Shown one piece after another: positions 38,145 to 47,849 of a stretch of 64,000 nucleotides of DNA. The stretch is from Rhinopomastus cyanomelas. Taxonomy: Eukaryota; Chordata; Aves; Bucerotiformes; Rhinopomastidae. Numbering within the stretch: the stretch's first letter is position 1; the number at the start of each line of letters is the position of its first letter. The position numbers were made by a program, and so were the translations under genes. The notes beneath the pieces were generated by a model. The model made no database searches. It was given only the letters and a program-made list of their open reading frames with translations, and was not told where the DNA came from. The stretch lies in NCBI GenBank assembly GCA_013400115.1, contig VXBP01010266.1, forward strand, positions 930,001-994,000, given 5' to 3'.

Positions 38145-38276
38145 GAAGGTGTCCTTTTTATTTTTATTTGCTTTTTCTGAGGCGGAGGGTCTGTCCCCGC
38201 CTGCGCCTGTGCGGAGCGGGGCCGGCGGCAGGGCTGCTCCGCGCCCTCGCCGTGCCCTGCCCGCGGTGCCGTTGCG

Positions 38277-38318
38277 ATGCGCCCGGGGCGCCAGGCGGCT
38301 GCGGCGCGGCGGCGCTGA
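38277..38318 (+). promoter_or_regulatory. Upstream ORF in the AFF3 leader
   Basis: An ATG at 38277 opens a 13-codon frame (MRPGRQAAAARRR) ending in TGA at 38316-38318, 11 bases before the AFF3 start. Its own context is moderate: G at -3, C at +4. If the transcription start lies upstream, ribosomes would meet this frame first, and the short gap leaves little room for reinitiation. A translational brake is therefore possible. Whether it is in the mature mRNA depends on the unknown 5' end. Confidence 0.45.
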
Positions 38319-38329
38319 CATCGCTCACC

Positions 38330-38382
38330 ATGGACAGCTTCGACTTCGCTCTCCTTCAGGAGTGGGACCTGGACTCTCTGTG
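38330..38382 (+). CDS. AFF3: AFF3 (LAF4), first coding exon (partial gene)
   Basis: This exon encodes MDSFDFALLQEWDLDSL plus the first two bases (TG) of the next codon. It matches the N-terminus I know for vertebrate AFF3, which differs from AFF1, AFF2 and AFF4. Coding stops at a GT donor (GTGAGC, 38383-38388) in phase 2. A next exon starting with T or C would make Cys, the residue expected in AFF3; the Trp seen on reading through is intronic. The start has a strong context (A at -3, G at +4) inside a CpG island. AFF3 is a nuclear protein of the AF4/FMR2 family that scaffolds elongation complexes with P-TEFb and is active in lymphoid, neural and limb tissue. Only 17 of its roughly 1,200 residues lie here; the YEPDRN-type second exon was not found downstream. 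The identification rests on this short but distinctive peptide, the splice phase and the promoter context. Confidence 0.85.
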
Positions 38383-38413
38383 GTGAGCGGCGCCTCTGCC
38401 GAGCGGGGGGTGG

Positions 38414-38737
38414 NNNNNNNNNNNNNNNNNNNNNNNNNNNNNNNNNNNNNNNNNNNNNNNNNNNNNNNNNNNNNNNNNNNNNNNNNNNNNNNNNNNNNNN
38501 NNNNNNNNNNNNNNNNNNNNNNNNNNNNNNNNNNNNNNNNNNNNNNNNNNNNNNNNNNNNNNNNNNNNNNNNNNNNNNNNNNNNNNNNNNNNNNNNNNNN
38601 NNNNNNNNNNNNNNNNNNNNNNNNNNNNNNNNNNNNNNNNNNNNNNNNNNNNNNNNNNNNNNNNNNNNNNNNNNNNNNNNNNNNNNNNNNNNNNNNNNNN
38701 NNNNNNNNNNNNNNNNNNNNNNNNNNNNNNNNNNNNN
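38414..38737. other. Assembly gap (324 N)
   Basis: The run of N starts 31 bases after the exon donor and ends at a G-rich tract. True content and length are unknown. Frames running across it are artefacts. Confidence 0.99.
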
Positions 38738-38773
38738 GTGGGGGGTGGGGGGGGGGGGGGGGGGGGGGGGGGG
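38738..38773 (+). repeat. Poly-G tract beside the gap
   Basis: GTGGGGGGT is followed by 27 consecutive G (38747-38773). Such a run can form G-quadruplexes and defeats short-read sequencing, which probably explains the neighbouring gap. Its length in the assembly is unreliable. Confidence 0.9.
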
Positions 38774-39430
38774 TGTCTCCTCTAGTCCGTGGTCTCCCCC
38801 CCAGTAATCCTCTGTGCTCATCCTCCCCTGGCACGCCGGGCTGCGCTCCCGCAGCTCATTCCCGATGCCTCCTGCACGCCCCTCACACATCCTCTTTCCC
38901 CTATCCCGCAGCTACCCCCAGGCCGCCTTTATTGCCCCCTCTGCCCTCCCCCGACGCCCTCCTGCGCTGCTCGCCCCTGCCCCCCCGGCGCCGCGTGCCC
39001 TTGACCTCCCCCTGCGCACCCCCGGAGGCGGGTGCGGGGCTGCCAAGGAGGAAGGGAAACAGTTTCTAGAAATGTCATTAGCGGCTGGAGGTGGGAAGCG
39101 CTGCCCTCCTCCTCCACCCCATCCTCCCCGAGCCGCTGCCTCTGCCAAGTCCCCGAGTTTGCTGCGGGAGACGCGCCGCTCACCCGGTGTGCGAACAGCC
39201 TGCCCCGCACGGCGGCGGGACCCCCGGGGCGGGACGCGGGTGGGGTGCCACGGCGCGCGGGCGGCTTGCGCCTTCCCCGGCCGGGTGCGCGCTCCATCCG
39301 CGCTGGGTGCGCGCGTCCGTGGGTGCGGAGCAGCCGTGAGCCCGGGCGAAGGTGGCGGTATGGGGCAGCCCTAGCGGTTCGTGTCTGACCGGCTTCGTAG
39401 GGAGTTTGAGGAGCCGGGATGACTTTTGCC

Positions 39431-41765
39431 TGGAGTGAGCTGAGGCGATGCCTTTCATTTCTAAGACGTTAGGTGATCTATAGCTTGTGCCAGTCGGGTG
39501 CGCGTTCGACAGCGCTGGCTTGTCTCTCCGGTGACAGGTGTAACAAAATAAGCCAGACCAGCGTGTCCCATCAGCTGAGCCGCTGCTTCCAGAAGACCTC
39601 GGGATGATGAGAACAGCTTGCGCGGCATAATGCGGGTGCTTACAAATGCACACATTGATAACATCCAGCCTAATAAAACTTTTATATTGCTATGGGAACT
39701 TTAAAGAGCGTGTATAATACAAAATTAGTTACTACCCCATAAAAAATTTTAATTACAGTGTTTCTGCCTGTGACACAAGTTAAGGTTATGTCCTCGTTTC
39801 AATTATAAATACCAATATTCGGTTTATATCCCAACCATAACATTTATCTCTGGCCTGATCTTAAGTTCTCAGTCCATGCACACAGCTTTACAAGTACATT
39901 AGATGTCTTTTCTATTAAAAAAGAACAGGAGAAATAGTGCTTTCACACATTTGAGTGCTTTCACCTTTCTCCTCGAATGAAGACAGACTTTGGGGGAATT
40001 TTCTTTTCCCCGCAGAAGTGTGCTCTGTGTGTGAGGCTATTCTGAACACAGGCTCTTGGAGTTAATATTGAATTTGGAAAGCTAACAATGGAAAGCCAGG
40101 GCTTTAGGCTGTGTCTGGCAATTGCTCCTGTTCCTAACCTTTCCAGCATGCTTTTCTGCTGTTGTTGAGCCACTTTCAAATGACCGTGGTTGGCATAAAG
40201 CTCCTGCATGGGTCCAAAGAGTCACCAACTCTTTTCCAGCTAAATTACCTGCTTAAAAATGTCCGTACTTGTGTTACGAGCAAGCTTGTGGTTTCGTAGG
40301 TCCTGCTGTTTGTTTTCCTCTATAGTCGTCGTGGCTTAGAAGAGAGGTTCAACAGAAGGGCTGCAGACCACACGTTAAAAGCCATTACACAGTGGCAGGG
40401 CAACACTGGTTGCTAACTCTTGCCTTTGTTGAGGGGTTGAACCCAGGGATGTCTAGAGCAGTCCACAGTGAGGGGATCACACCTGTTTTAAATGGAGTTC
40501 ATCAGGCGAGCAGAGGGCTTGCTGGTGTTTGCTGTTGCATGTTCCCATCCTTCTGGGGCACTGACTGCTTTTGGCTTTGAATTTATCATCTAACACTGGT
40601 TTGGCAGATGGTTCAGAATAGTAATTTTGAAAAGTCATATGAGTGGTACTTAAATAAAAGCTTACTTTCCCTTAGTGCAAGGTTCCAAAGTCCTTTGAGA
40701 AGGCCAGCAGTTCCTTGGTGCTCAAGCCAAGGGCCTTGGATTGGTCTTCCACTGCAGGCAGTTTGTGTGTCTCCCGCTGCCATCGTGCCTGGTGGTGGAT
40801 GTTCTCGAGAAGCATGATTTGGAAACTCTACTGACAAAACAAAGCTGGAATGAGGATTTTAAGCTTGGAAGGCTTGTCAGGATGTCTTCAAAGACTCGTG
40901 GTTGTGGCTGAAAACGGAAATGAAATAGACCACATAGATAGGAAGCACTTCATAGCAAAGAGCAACACTTAAAGAGACTTAATTTTCTCTGCAGCGACGA
41001 TGAATGTTGTCCTTTATTCTTTTGAATGTAGTCATAATGGCAATTTGCGCACTTAATTTATGACTGAATATCCACTTTTTGCAGTATTTGGTGAGCATTT
41101 TGCTTAAAAGTGCAGTAATTAAATATTAATGTGCTGTTCTAAAGTGCTTTTTATTTAGTATGTTCTTGGAAAATCAAAAGGAGTTCCTGGATGAGCAGTA
41201 GCATGCTAATCAATTCTCCCTGTTTGCCACTTTTATACGATTAATGAATTTGTTCACTAATTAACACTTGCTATATATCCTACCTTGCTGTAGCATAGAA
41301 AATATAATACACAGTGTCATGGCTATAAGGCAGCACTTAACTAGTGAGCTACAATGAGGAAATACTATAAGCTGTTTTCTACTAAGTGGTAGTTTTTCCA
41401 GCTCGTACGAATGCCAATTATTAATCTTCCCAGAAAACTGCTCAGGTTCAATGATTCAAAGCTCAAATCTAAGTTTTAAGAAAACATACCAGTATTGGGC
41501 CCATTTGGTAAGCTTTTTCTAGAACACGTTGTGATGATCAGCCCAATGTAACTCAAGATGTCGTTACTGCTGACACAGTTGTCCCAAACACATGGCACTA
41601 ACGGCTTTTGACAGCAGCCCAATCTCCTGTGTCCTCTTTATCTACTCGTGTACTTGTATGCTCTGTGTGTGGTTTCACTTGTCCAGACTCAAGGATGTGG
41701 GTTCTCCAGTGCCTTTATGGCATTTTATTTGTTTATAGTAGACATAAAGAGATGGAAAATCTTAT
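39431..41765. other. AFF3 intron 1, unique
   Basis: GC content falls quickly after the island. 40980-41330 is AT-rich and non-repetitive with TAAT cores. No exon or repeat recognised. Confidence 0.5.
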
Positions 41766-41990
41766 TTTGTATTGGGCCCCTCAGTTCAAGAGGGATTTGG
41801 AGCTGCTGGGGGGAGTCCAGTGCAGGGCAACGAGGATGATGAAGGAGGTGGAGCACCTCCCTTATGAGGAGAGGCTGAGGGAGCTGGGTCTCTTTAGCTT
41901 GGAGGAGACTGAGGGGTGACCTCATTAATATCTACAAATATGTGAGGGGTGGGTGTCAGGAGGATGGAGCCAGGCTCTTCTCAGTGTCTA
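41766..41990 (+). mobile_element. CR1 ORF2 fragment lacking a 3' end (group A)
   Basis: Runs from TTGGGCCCCTCAGTTCAAG to GGCTCTTCTCAGTGTCTAG, encoding LLGGVQCRATRMMKEVEHLP and LRELGLFSLEE. The final roughly 350 bases of group A, including the tail, are absent, so it was cut after insertion or rearranged. Confidence 0.9.
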
Positions 41991-42874
41991 GCACAGTGAT
42001 CGCCCCGGTGAAGACTGCTCAGCAAAAGCTCTCTTCACAAGCTTATGTAAGACACATGCATAGCCTGGGTTTTTCCCCACTCATTAAAAACAATTAGTAG
42101 ATTTATTAAAGCACTTTGTTGTACCCAACAAGAAAATAATTCTGGGAGTGAGATAATTGTTATCCACTAACAAAACAGTGTTTGTTTAGGTAAAAGAAGC
42201 CAGGCATGTAATCGGTTTATTTGGTAGTTGTCTGCTACTTCTGCGTGTTTTGAGTTAGTCTCAGTTTTTCAGGGGTTGGATAGTCATGTAGAAAATACAT
42301 AGCTGTGGAGCTTCCAAGCTGAGATCAATATCAAATGCCACAGTGTAAGGTGGCCCAGTGTGTTTTACAGACCACGTATTGAATTATTAGTTCATTTGCT
42401 ATCTTTGGGTCTGTTCCTGCTCCATTTGAAGTCAATGAGAGTTTTGTTTGGAAGCTGCTATTAACAAAAAGCGCTCAGACATCCAGCAGGTTTATAAATG
42501 AGCCTTTTGTAACTTCTTGATCCCAGGTTGTGCAGCTTTTAGTCACTACATTTTGTGTTTGTGTGAGTCAAGATTTTTTCCTTCTCATGTGGTGCAGTGT
42601 TTACTGAAGACAGTTTTAGATGGCTAATTCCACAAATGCTTCTCCAGTCAAAGCAGAATGTCAAGATGTTTGTTTTCACATATTTTCAGATAATAAGGAC
42701 CACCTCACCCTTTTTAGAGACAATCACAGCAATAATACCTCCCTCTCACAAAAAATTGATTTAGTGTATTCCTTTATCTCCCATCTCTTTTACAACTATT
42801 CCAGCCTGTGACTTGGATTTTGTCCCTTCTTCCTTTATATGTCTTGGCCTCTTTCCACCATCAAAATGCTTGAA
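41991..42874. other. AFF3 intron 1, unique
   Basis: Nothing recognised between two CR1 fragments. Confidence 0.5.
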
Positions 42875-43420
42875 ATCACAGAATCATTAGGGATTGCAAG
42901 GGACCACGAAAGATCATCTAGTCCAATCCCTCTGACACAGCAGGATCACCTAGACCAAGTCACACAGGAACACATCCAGGCAGGTTTTAAACTTCTTCAG
43001 AGAAGGAGTTTCCACAACCCCCCCTGTCACCCTCACTGTGAAGAAGTTCCTTCTCATATTGATGTGGAACCTCCTATGTTCCAGCTCACACCCATTGCCC
43101 CTTGTCCTATCACTAGATGACATTGAGAAGAGCCTGGCTCCATCCTCCTGACAATATTTATAGAAATTAATGAGGTCACCCCTCAGTCTCCCCTTCTCCA
43201 AGCTAAAGAGACCCAGCTCCTTCAGCCTCTCCCCATAAGGGAGATGCTCCACTTCCTTCATCATCCTCGTAGCCCTATGCTGGACTCCCTCCAGCAGCTC
43301 CACATCCCTCTTGAGCGGAGGGGCCCAGAACTGGACACAACACTCCAGATGTGGTCTCACCAGCCCTGAGTAGAGGGGGAGAAGAACCTCTCTTGATGTG
43401 CTAACCACCCCCCTTCTTAT
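42875..43420 (-). mobile_element. CR1 LINE 3' portion (group A)
   Basis: Minus-strand copy with a normal tail (ACAGAATCATTAGGGATTGC). Its ORF2 frame (LVRPHLECCVQFWAPPLKRD, LEGVQHRATRMMKEVEHLP) is open over most of the length. About 25 bases are missing near 43019, where CCACAACC joins CCCCCTGTCACCC. Confidence 0.92.
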
Positions 43421-44484
43421 TTCCGTCTTTGTGGGGCTTCCCGTTCTGCCTTCCTCCCAGTGTCGACTCACAGTCACCACCTTCCCCTCATGAGATCCCA
43501 TCTAAAATTTTTCCCTTTCTGTGATGATTATAAGGTTGTGAGCAAACAATAACACTAGTAATAACTACAGACTGTTCCCTTCCCCTGCTCTCACAGCATG
43601 TTCTCGCTTCTCTGTGTTTTAGGCTGGAAGCTCTTTCGGTCAGGAATTACTTGTATTGTTTGAGGGGTTTTTTCTTGCAGCACTGAGCTAATTGTATGTG
43701 CTAAACGTTGCAAGTGACGAGAAGAACAAGCTTTTAATGGTCAAAATACTTAATAAACATCAGATGAATAATAATACCTTTAAAATACACCTGCCACGCC
43801 GTGCGCTGGATGTATTGTGCTAGATTCACCTCGTTTGGTTCAAGTCTCCACCAAGCCCAGGGGCTTTGTCAGGGCACATCAGATGAGGATTTGGCCCATC
43901 ATCTCCATCATCAGCCACTTTTTTAAAGAAGTTTTTGTTTTTAACACTCCTGCTTTGTTTTTGTCCCGTCAATGACAGTTTGATGCACCAGGGGAGCAGT
44001 GACTATGCTTTCCTTTTGCCCCCAAAGGACTGTTTGTGCACCTGTGCCCTCTTGGGTGGCTCAGGAGGAGAGCAGCCCATTGGGCTGTCCTCCTAACACT
44101 CAGTTTTGTAGCTTTGTTCTCCTCTGGGGGTGTTTCCCACCAGAAGCTGAGGCAGAAAACTTACTGCTCATTGGAGAAAGATTCAGAAGAGAGTACGAAG
44201 TGCACACAGCATTTCCCACAGTGGGTGCATATTCTGAGGAAAGTGCCAAGTCTCCTTAAACTAGTGGAAGAGAAATATGGGCCAATAAACAAAAAACCCC
44301 CCCAAAACAAAACAGGGGAAAACCATAGAAAAAATACTAGCAGTGGGAACATCTCATCACCCATATATTAGCAGTAACATCATACTCCACGATGCTCTCA
44401 TTAGAAAGCACAGTGGTTCAAATGCAAGGGTTTTAGCCTCATATAACAAATTAATTTATTTGCAACATATTTATGACTAGGAAA
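43421..44484. other. AFF3 intron 1, unique
   Basis: Nothing recognised. A short A/C-rich stretch lies at 44288-44316 (AAAAAACCCCCCCAAAACAA). Confidence 0.5.
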
Positions 44485-44899
44485 CATGGGCAGGGACACC
44501 CCACCCGAGATCAGGCTGGACAGAGCTTCATCCAGCCTGGCCTTAAACACCTCCAGGGATGGAGCCTCCACCACCTCCCTGGGCAATCCATTCCAGGCTC
44601 TCACCACTCTCACTGTGAAGAACTTCCTCCTCACATCCACTCTAAATCTACCCATCTCCAGCTTTGCTCAATTCCCTCTAGTCCTGTTGCTACCTGACAT
44701 CCTAAATAGTCCCTCCCCAGCCTTTTTGTAGCCCCCTTCAGATACTGGAAGGCCACAATAAGGTCACCTGGGAGCCTCCTCTTCTCCAGACTGAACAGCC
44801 CCAATTCCTTCAGTCTGTCCTCACAGGAGAGGGGCTCCAGCCCTCTGATCATCCTCGTGACCCTCCTCTGCACACACTCCAGCACATCCACATCCTTCT
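44485..44899 (-). mobile_element. CR1 LINE, group B, lacking its tail
   Basis: Minus-strand ORF2 end with LECVQRRVTRMIRGLEPLS-like, LGLFSLEKRRLPGDLIVAF and MGRFRVDVRRKFFTVRVVRA segments. At the 3' side it stops at CATGGGCAGGGAC, before either terminal module seen in other group B copies. Confidence 0.92.
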
Positions 44900-45763
44900 G
44901 ACCAAATGGTACCTCTGAGGTGGTGTCCTCACAAAGTGAGTTTGCAGAAGCTGGTGCTTCCTAGGAAGCCCACATGAAGTTAGTCTGTGTCCAGACTGGT
45001 TAGCTGTAAGGCTGATTCCAGTGGAAACCCACAAGTTCTTTGTGAAAAACTGAGAATAGGAATAGGGAAAACTGGAACAGAGTTTCTCTGGTTTTGAACA
45101 AAAGTTGTCTCCTTGTAAACCCTGCCTTGCTGGGATCGGGAATTGCCATCCTCATGCTGCTGCCAGAGGCTGGATTTGCTGCCTGTTTGCTCCTGGGCAG
45201 CCCACCAGTCCTTGCATCACTACCCGTGAGGCTCCTCAGTGGTCTCTTCTGCCTTAAAATCAACGTTAAGACTCTGGTTGTGACTGTTGGTGCTGCCTGA
45301 GGCCCCAGGAGAGCAAAAATGGACCCTTGTAGTTTAATATTCAGGTAGTAATGTGTGTCATCTCTGAGTAAGTCCTGGCTAAGTGTAGATACACGTTTTG
45401 GAGAAAGAGTGAACAAGCTGCTGCAGCACTTAGATGAGCACGATGGCAATTACCAATATTCCATGTGGATCACTTCTGTGTCTTTTCAAAGGTGAAAACG
45501 TGTAGTTTGTGTTCCTCTACTATATTTTTATAATCCAGCTTTCCTTAAATAAACAAGAAGAAGTTAGTGACTTAGGCTGATGGCATTTCATCCTCTCAGG
45601 AAGACTTTAACCTGTGTGAACGCACCACGGGCCTGGGCATGGATGTGTCTTGGGAAATTTACAGTAGGAAGGCAATTTGAATTTCTCCTCAGAGATCCCT
45701 ACGTGTTTTTTAAAAAATAAATTAGTTCCAACGCAGCAGTGGTGGTCTTGGCAGTCAAAACAC

Positions 45764-45818
45764 TGGGATTGGGCTAGATGATCTTTTGAGGTCCCCTCCA
45801 ATCCCTATGATTCTGTGA
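45764..45818 (+). mobile_element. CR1 3' tail fragment (group A)
   Basis: GGGATTGGGCTAGATGATCT through CCAATCCCTATGATTCTGTG; only the terminal core remains. Confidence 0.85.
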
Positions 45819-47057
45819 CAAGGATGCAGAAGGGACCTGAAATCTTTGCTGGGAAGCTTTTAGTTGCTGTGTTTTGTTTCTCCACAAAGATCATCCACAA
45901 CTGTGAGTACTTAAAGTGGAAAACAAGAGGGTTGTGTCTAGCAAAGCTGCATGACTTAGGGCAACCCAGTCTTTCTATGTGGTTCTTTTCACGTGTTTTG
46001 GGCCAAAGGAAGAGTCTTTTGTGGCTCGTGCTGGTTTGACTGAATGGCAGGAGTGGACAAATAAAGGGGGAAGGTGGTGACGTCTTCCACTTGGTGTGTT
46101 TTCATTGCTTTGAGCTGTGATCGCTTCTTATTGACTGTCTCACTTTTGAAATCCATTAGGGAGAGACTGGTGGCCTCTCTGGTCCGTGCATTGCTCCGAT
46201 GGTGCAGTCTAGGTGGTGGGGCATTATGAAAACCTGTGGGGGTACAAAAAATGCAGTTATGAGAGGGAGCTGGATCAGGAGGAAAAAACACTGCTCAAAA
46301 GTGCATTTGCAGGGTTCAGAAGCCACTCCAGTAGCGTTGTCTCCCACCACCCATTTCCTTGTTCCTACCCTTGTTGCCTTTGTTTTGGTCGCTGTGAAGG
46401 TTTTGGGGAGCCTGTTCTGATGTGTGGCTGTTGGCAGGTGGTCAAACCTACTCTGTGGGGATTTGGCACGTGCTCTGGCATCGGTAAGTGTTGCCTACCT
46501 CCTGGAGATGCATCAGGAGAAAGCCCATTCTTTCTGCCATTGCTTCCAGTTGACCAGCCTCATAGTCTCATAGGTGGAACTGCTCAGCTTTTGTCACTTT
46601 TAGAAGGGAATAGTGTAACTTTAATGCTTTTGTGCTCCCGTGTCTTAGAACAGCAAGTGAAATAGATGGTTGAACCTCAGTCCAGAATAAATGAACAGAG
46701 CTTCTTGACTGAGACACTCTGGAAAAGATAATTGTATTGATACGCGTCCAACACGAGGCATTTTCTAACATCCTTTTGTTTCTGAAGTCGCTTGGGAGGG
46801 AACCTGTCATGTCATCAGCTGCTTTTAAAGGACAAAATAGCAATAAAAGCTAAGTGCAAGCTTCTTGGATTCTGTTTGGCGAGGAGGGTGTAACGTGTTC
46901 TGCAGGATGATGACCTTGAGTTAACTGAGCGTCGCCAGTTTAAAGAGTAAATTAACGCGGCTCTGTGCTGTGTTTGTGGCTGGGCCTGAAGGCTGTCAGG
47001 GATTTCCTAGTACAAGAGGTGATTGTGTGCTGCTCGGGCTCCCTGTGAGGAAACCAC

Positions 47058-47097
47058 CACCATCCCAACCCCTAACATACTATGATCCTATGATCCC
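47058..47097 (+). mobile_element. Possible CR1 tail remnant
   Basis: CCAACCCCTAACATACTATG followed by ATCCTATGATCC resembles a CR1 octamer end, but no upstream core is visible. Confidence 0.45.
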
Positions 47098-47460
47098 GCA
47101 TCGCCACTGCTGCCTCGTGTGTTTGGGTTGCAGAGGCCTTGTGGAGCTCTGCCCTTTTCACTACCCTTTCACTTTGTAGAGGGATCCAAAAGGTTTCTGT
47201 GTTTCTCCTAGTTCACTGAGAGACCACTGCTCTCTCAGATAGAGTAACTGCTTTTGGAGAAGGAGTGAACCCCTTCAAACACCAGTCATGCTCTATCGTA
47301 AAAGTGGCAGAGGGTTTGGTTTGATTAGTTTGGTCTTTATTTTTGTCGCTGGCACTGGCTGTGAAAATCTGTTCCAAACCCACAGCACTGGTAGCAACAA
47401 ACACACGTATTTCCAATATATGTGGCTTGATGCCTCTGTGGCTGGCTAGTTCACTTTGTT

Positions 47461-47849
47461 CTGCCTGGATGTGTTCCTGTGTGACTAGGTCTAGGTGATC
47501 CTGCTGTGTCAGGAGGATTGGACTAGATGAAGTGTTTAAGGCCAGGCTGGATGAGGCTCTGGCCAGCCTGATCTAGGGTGGGGTGGCCCTGCCCATGGTA
47601 GGGGAGTAGGAACTGGATGATCCTGTAGTCCCTTCCATCCCTGACTTGGTCTAGGTGATCCTGCTGTGGCAGGGGGATTGGACTAGATGATCGTTTGAGG
47701 TCCCTTCCAATCCCTAATGATTCTTTGATTCTATCTTTCGTGGTCCCTTCCAATCCCTAATGATTGGTCTAGGTGATCCTGCTGTTGCAGGGGGATTGGA
47801 CTAGATGATCTTTTGAGGTCCCTTCCAATCCCTAATGATTCTATGATCC
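47461..47849 (+). mobile_element. Cluster of joined CR1 3' ends (groups A and B)
   Basis: Four same-strand segments: a group A tail start cut after GGACTAGATGA (47461-47530); a group B end with two modules (about 47530-47733); a partial core (about 47734-47765); and a complete group A tail (47766-47849). The junctions fall inside matching tail sequence. That fits recombination between tails or repeated insertion into an existing tail. Confidence 0.88.

Larger units (their letters stand above)
37860..39430 (+). promoter_or_regulatory. AFF3: CpG-island promoter of AFF3
   Basis: GC content and CpG density rise sharply here against AT-rich flanks, with many CGCG and GCGGC clusters on both sides of the first coding exon. 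No TATA box is evident at a sensible distance, which fits a dispersed CpG-island promoter. The island contains the 5' leader, the start codon, the first donor and the start of intron 1, and is interrupted by an assembly gap. A weaker CpG-rich shore at about 37370-37500 is separated from the main island by an old CR1 fragment. The exact transcription start cannot be read from sequence. Confidence 0.75.
44900..47460. other. AFF3 intron 1, mostly unique
   Basis: Holds one CR1 tail (45764) and a possible remnant (47058). The 149-150 codon frames at 45000-45449 (minus) and 46213-46665 have no recognised domain. Confidence 0.5.

Noticed and set aside
37674..38321. 215-codon minus-strand frame in the CpG island
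   Set aside because: GC-rich sequence lacks stops by chance. Composition is Ala/Arg/Pro-rich with no domain.
37879..39069. 396-codon frame across the promoter
   Set aside because: It runs through 324 undetermined bases and is composed of CpG-island sequence. Overlapping frames on the other strand are equally long.
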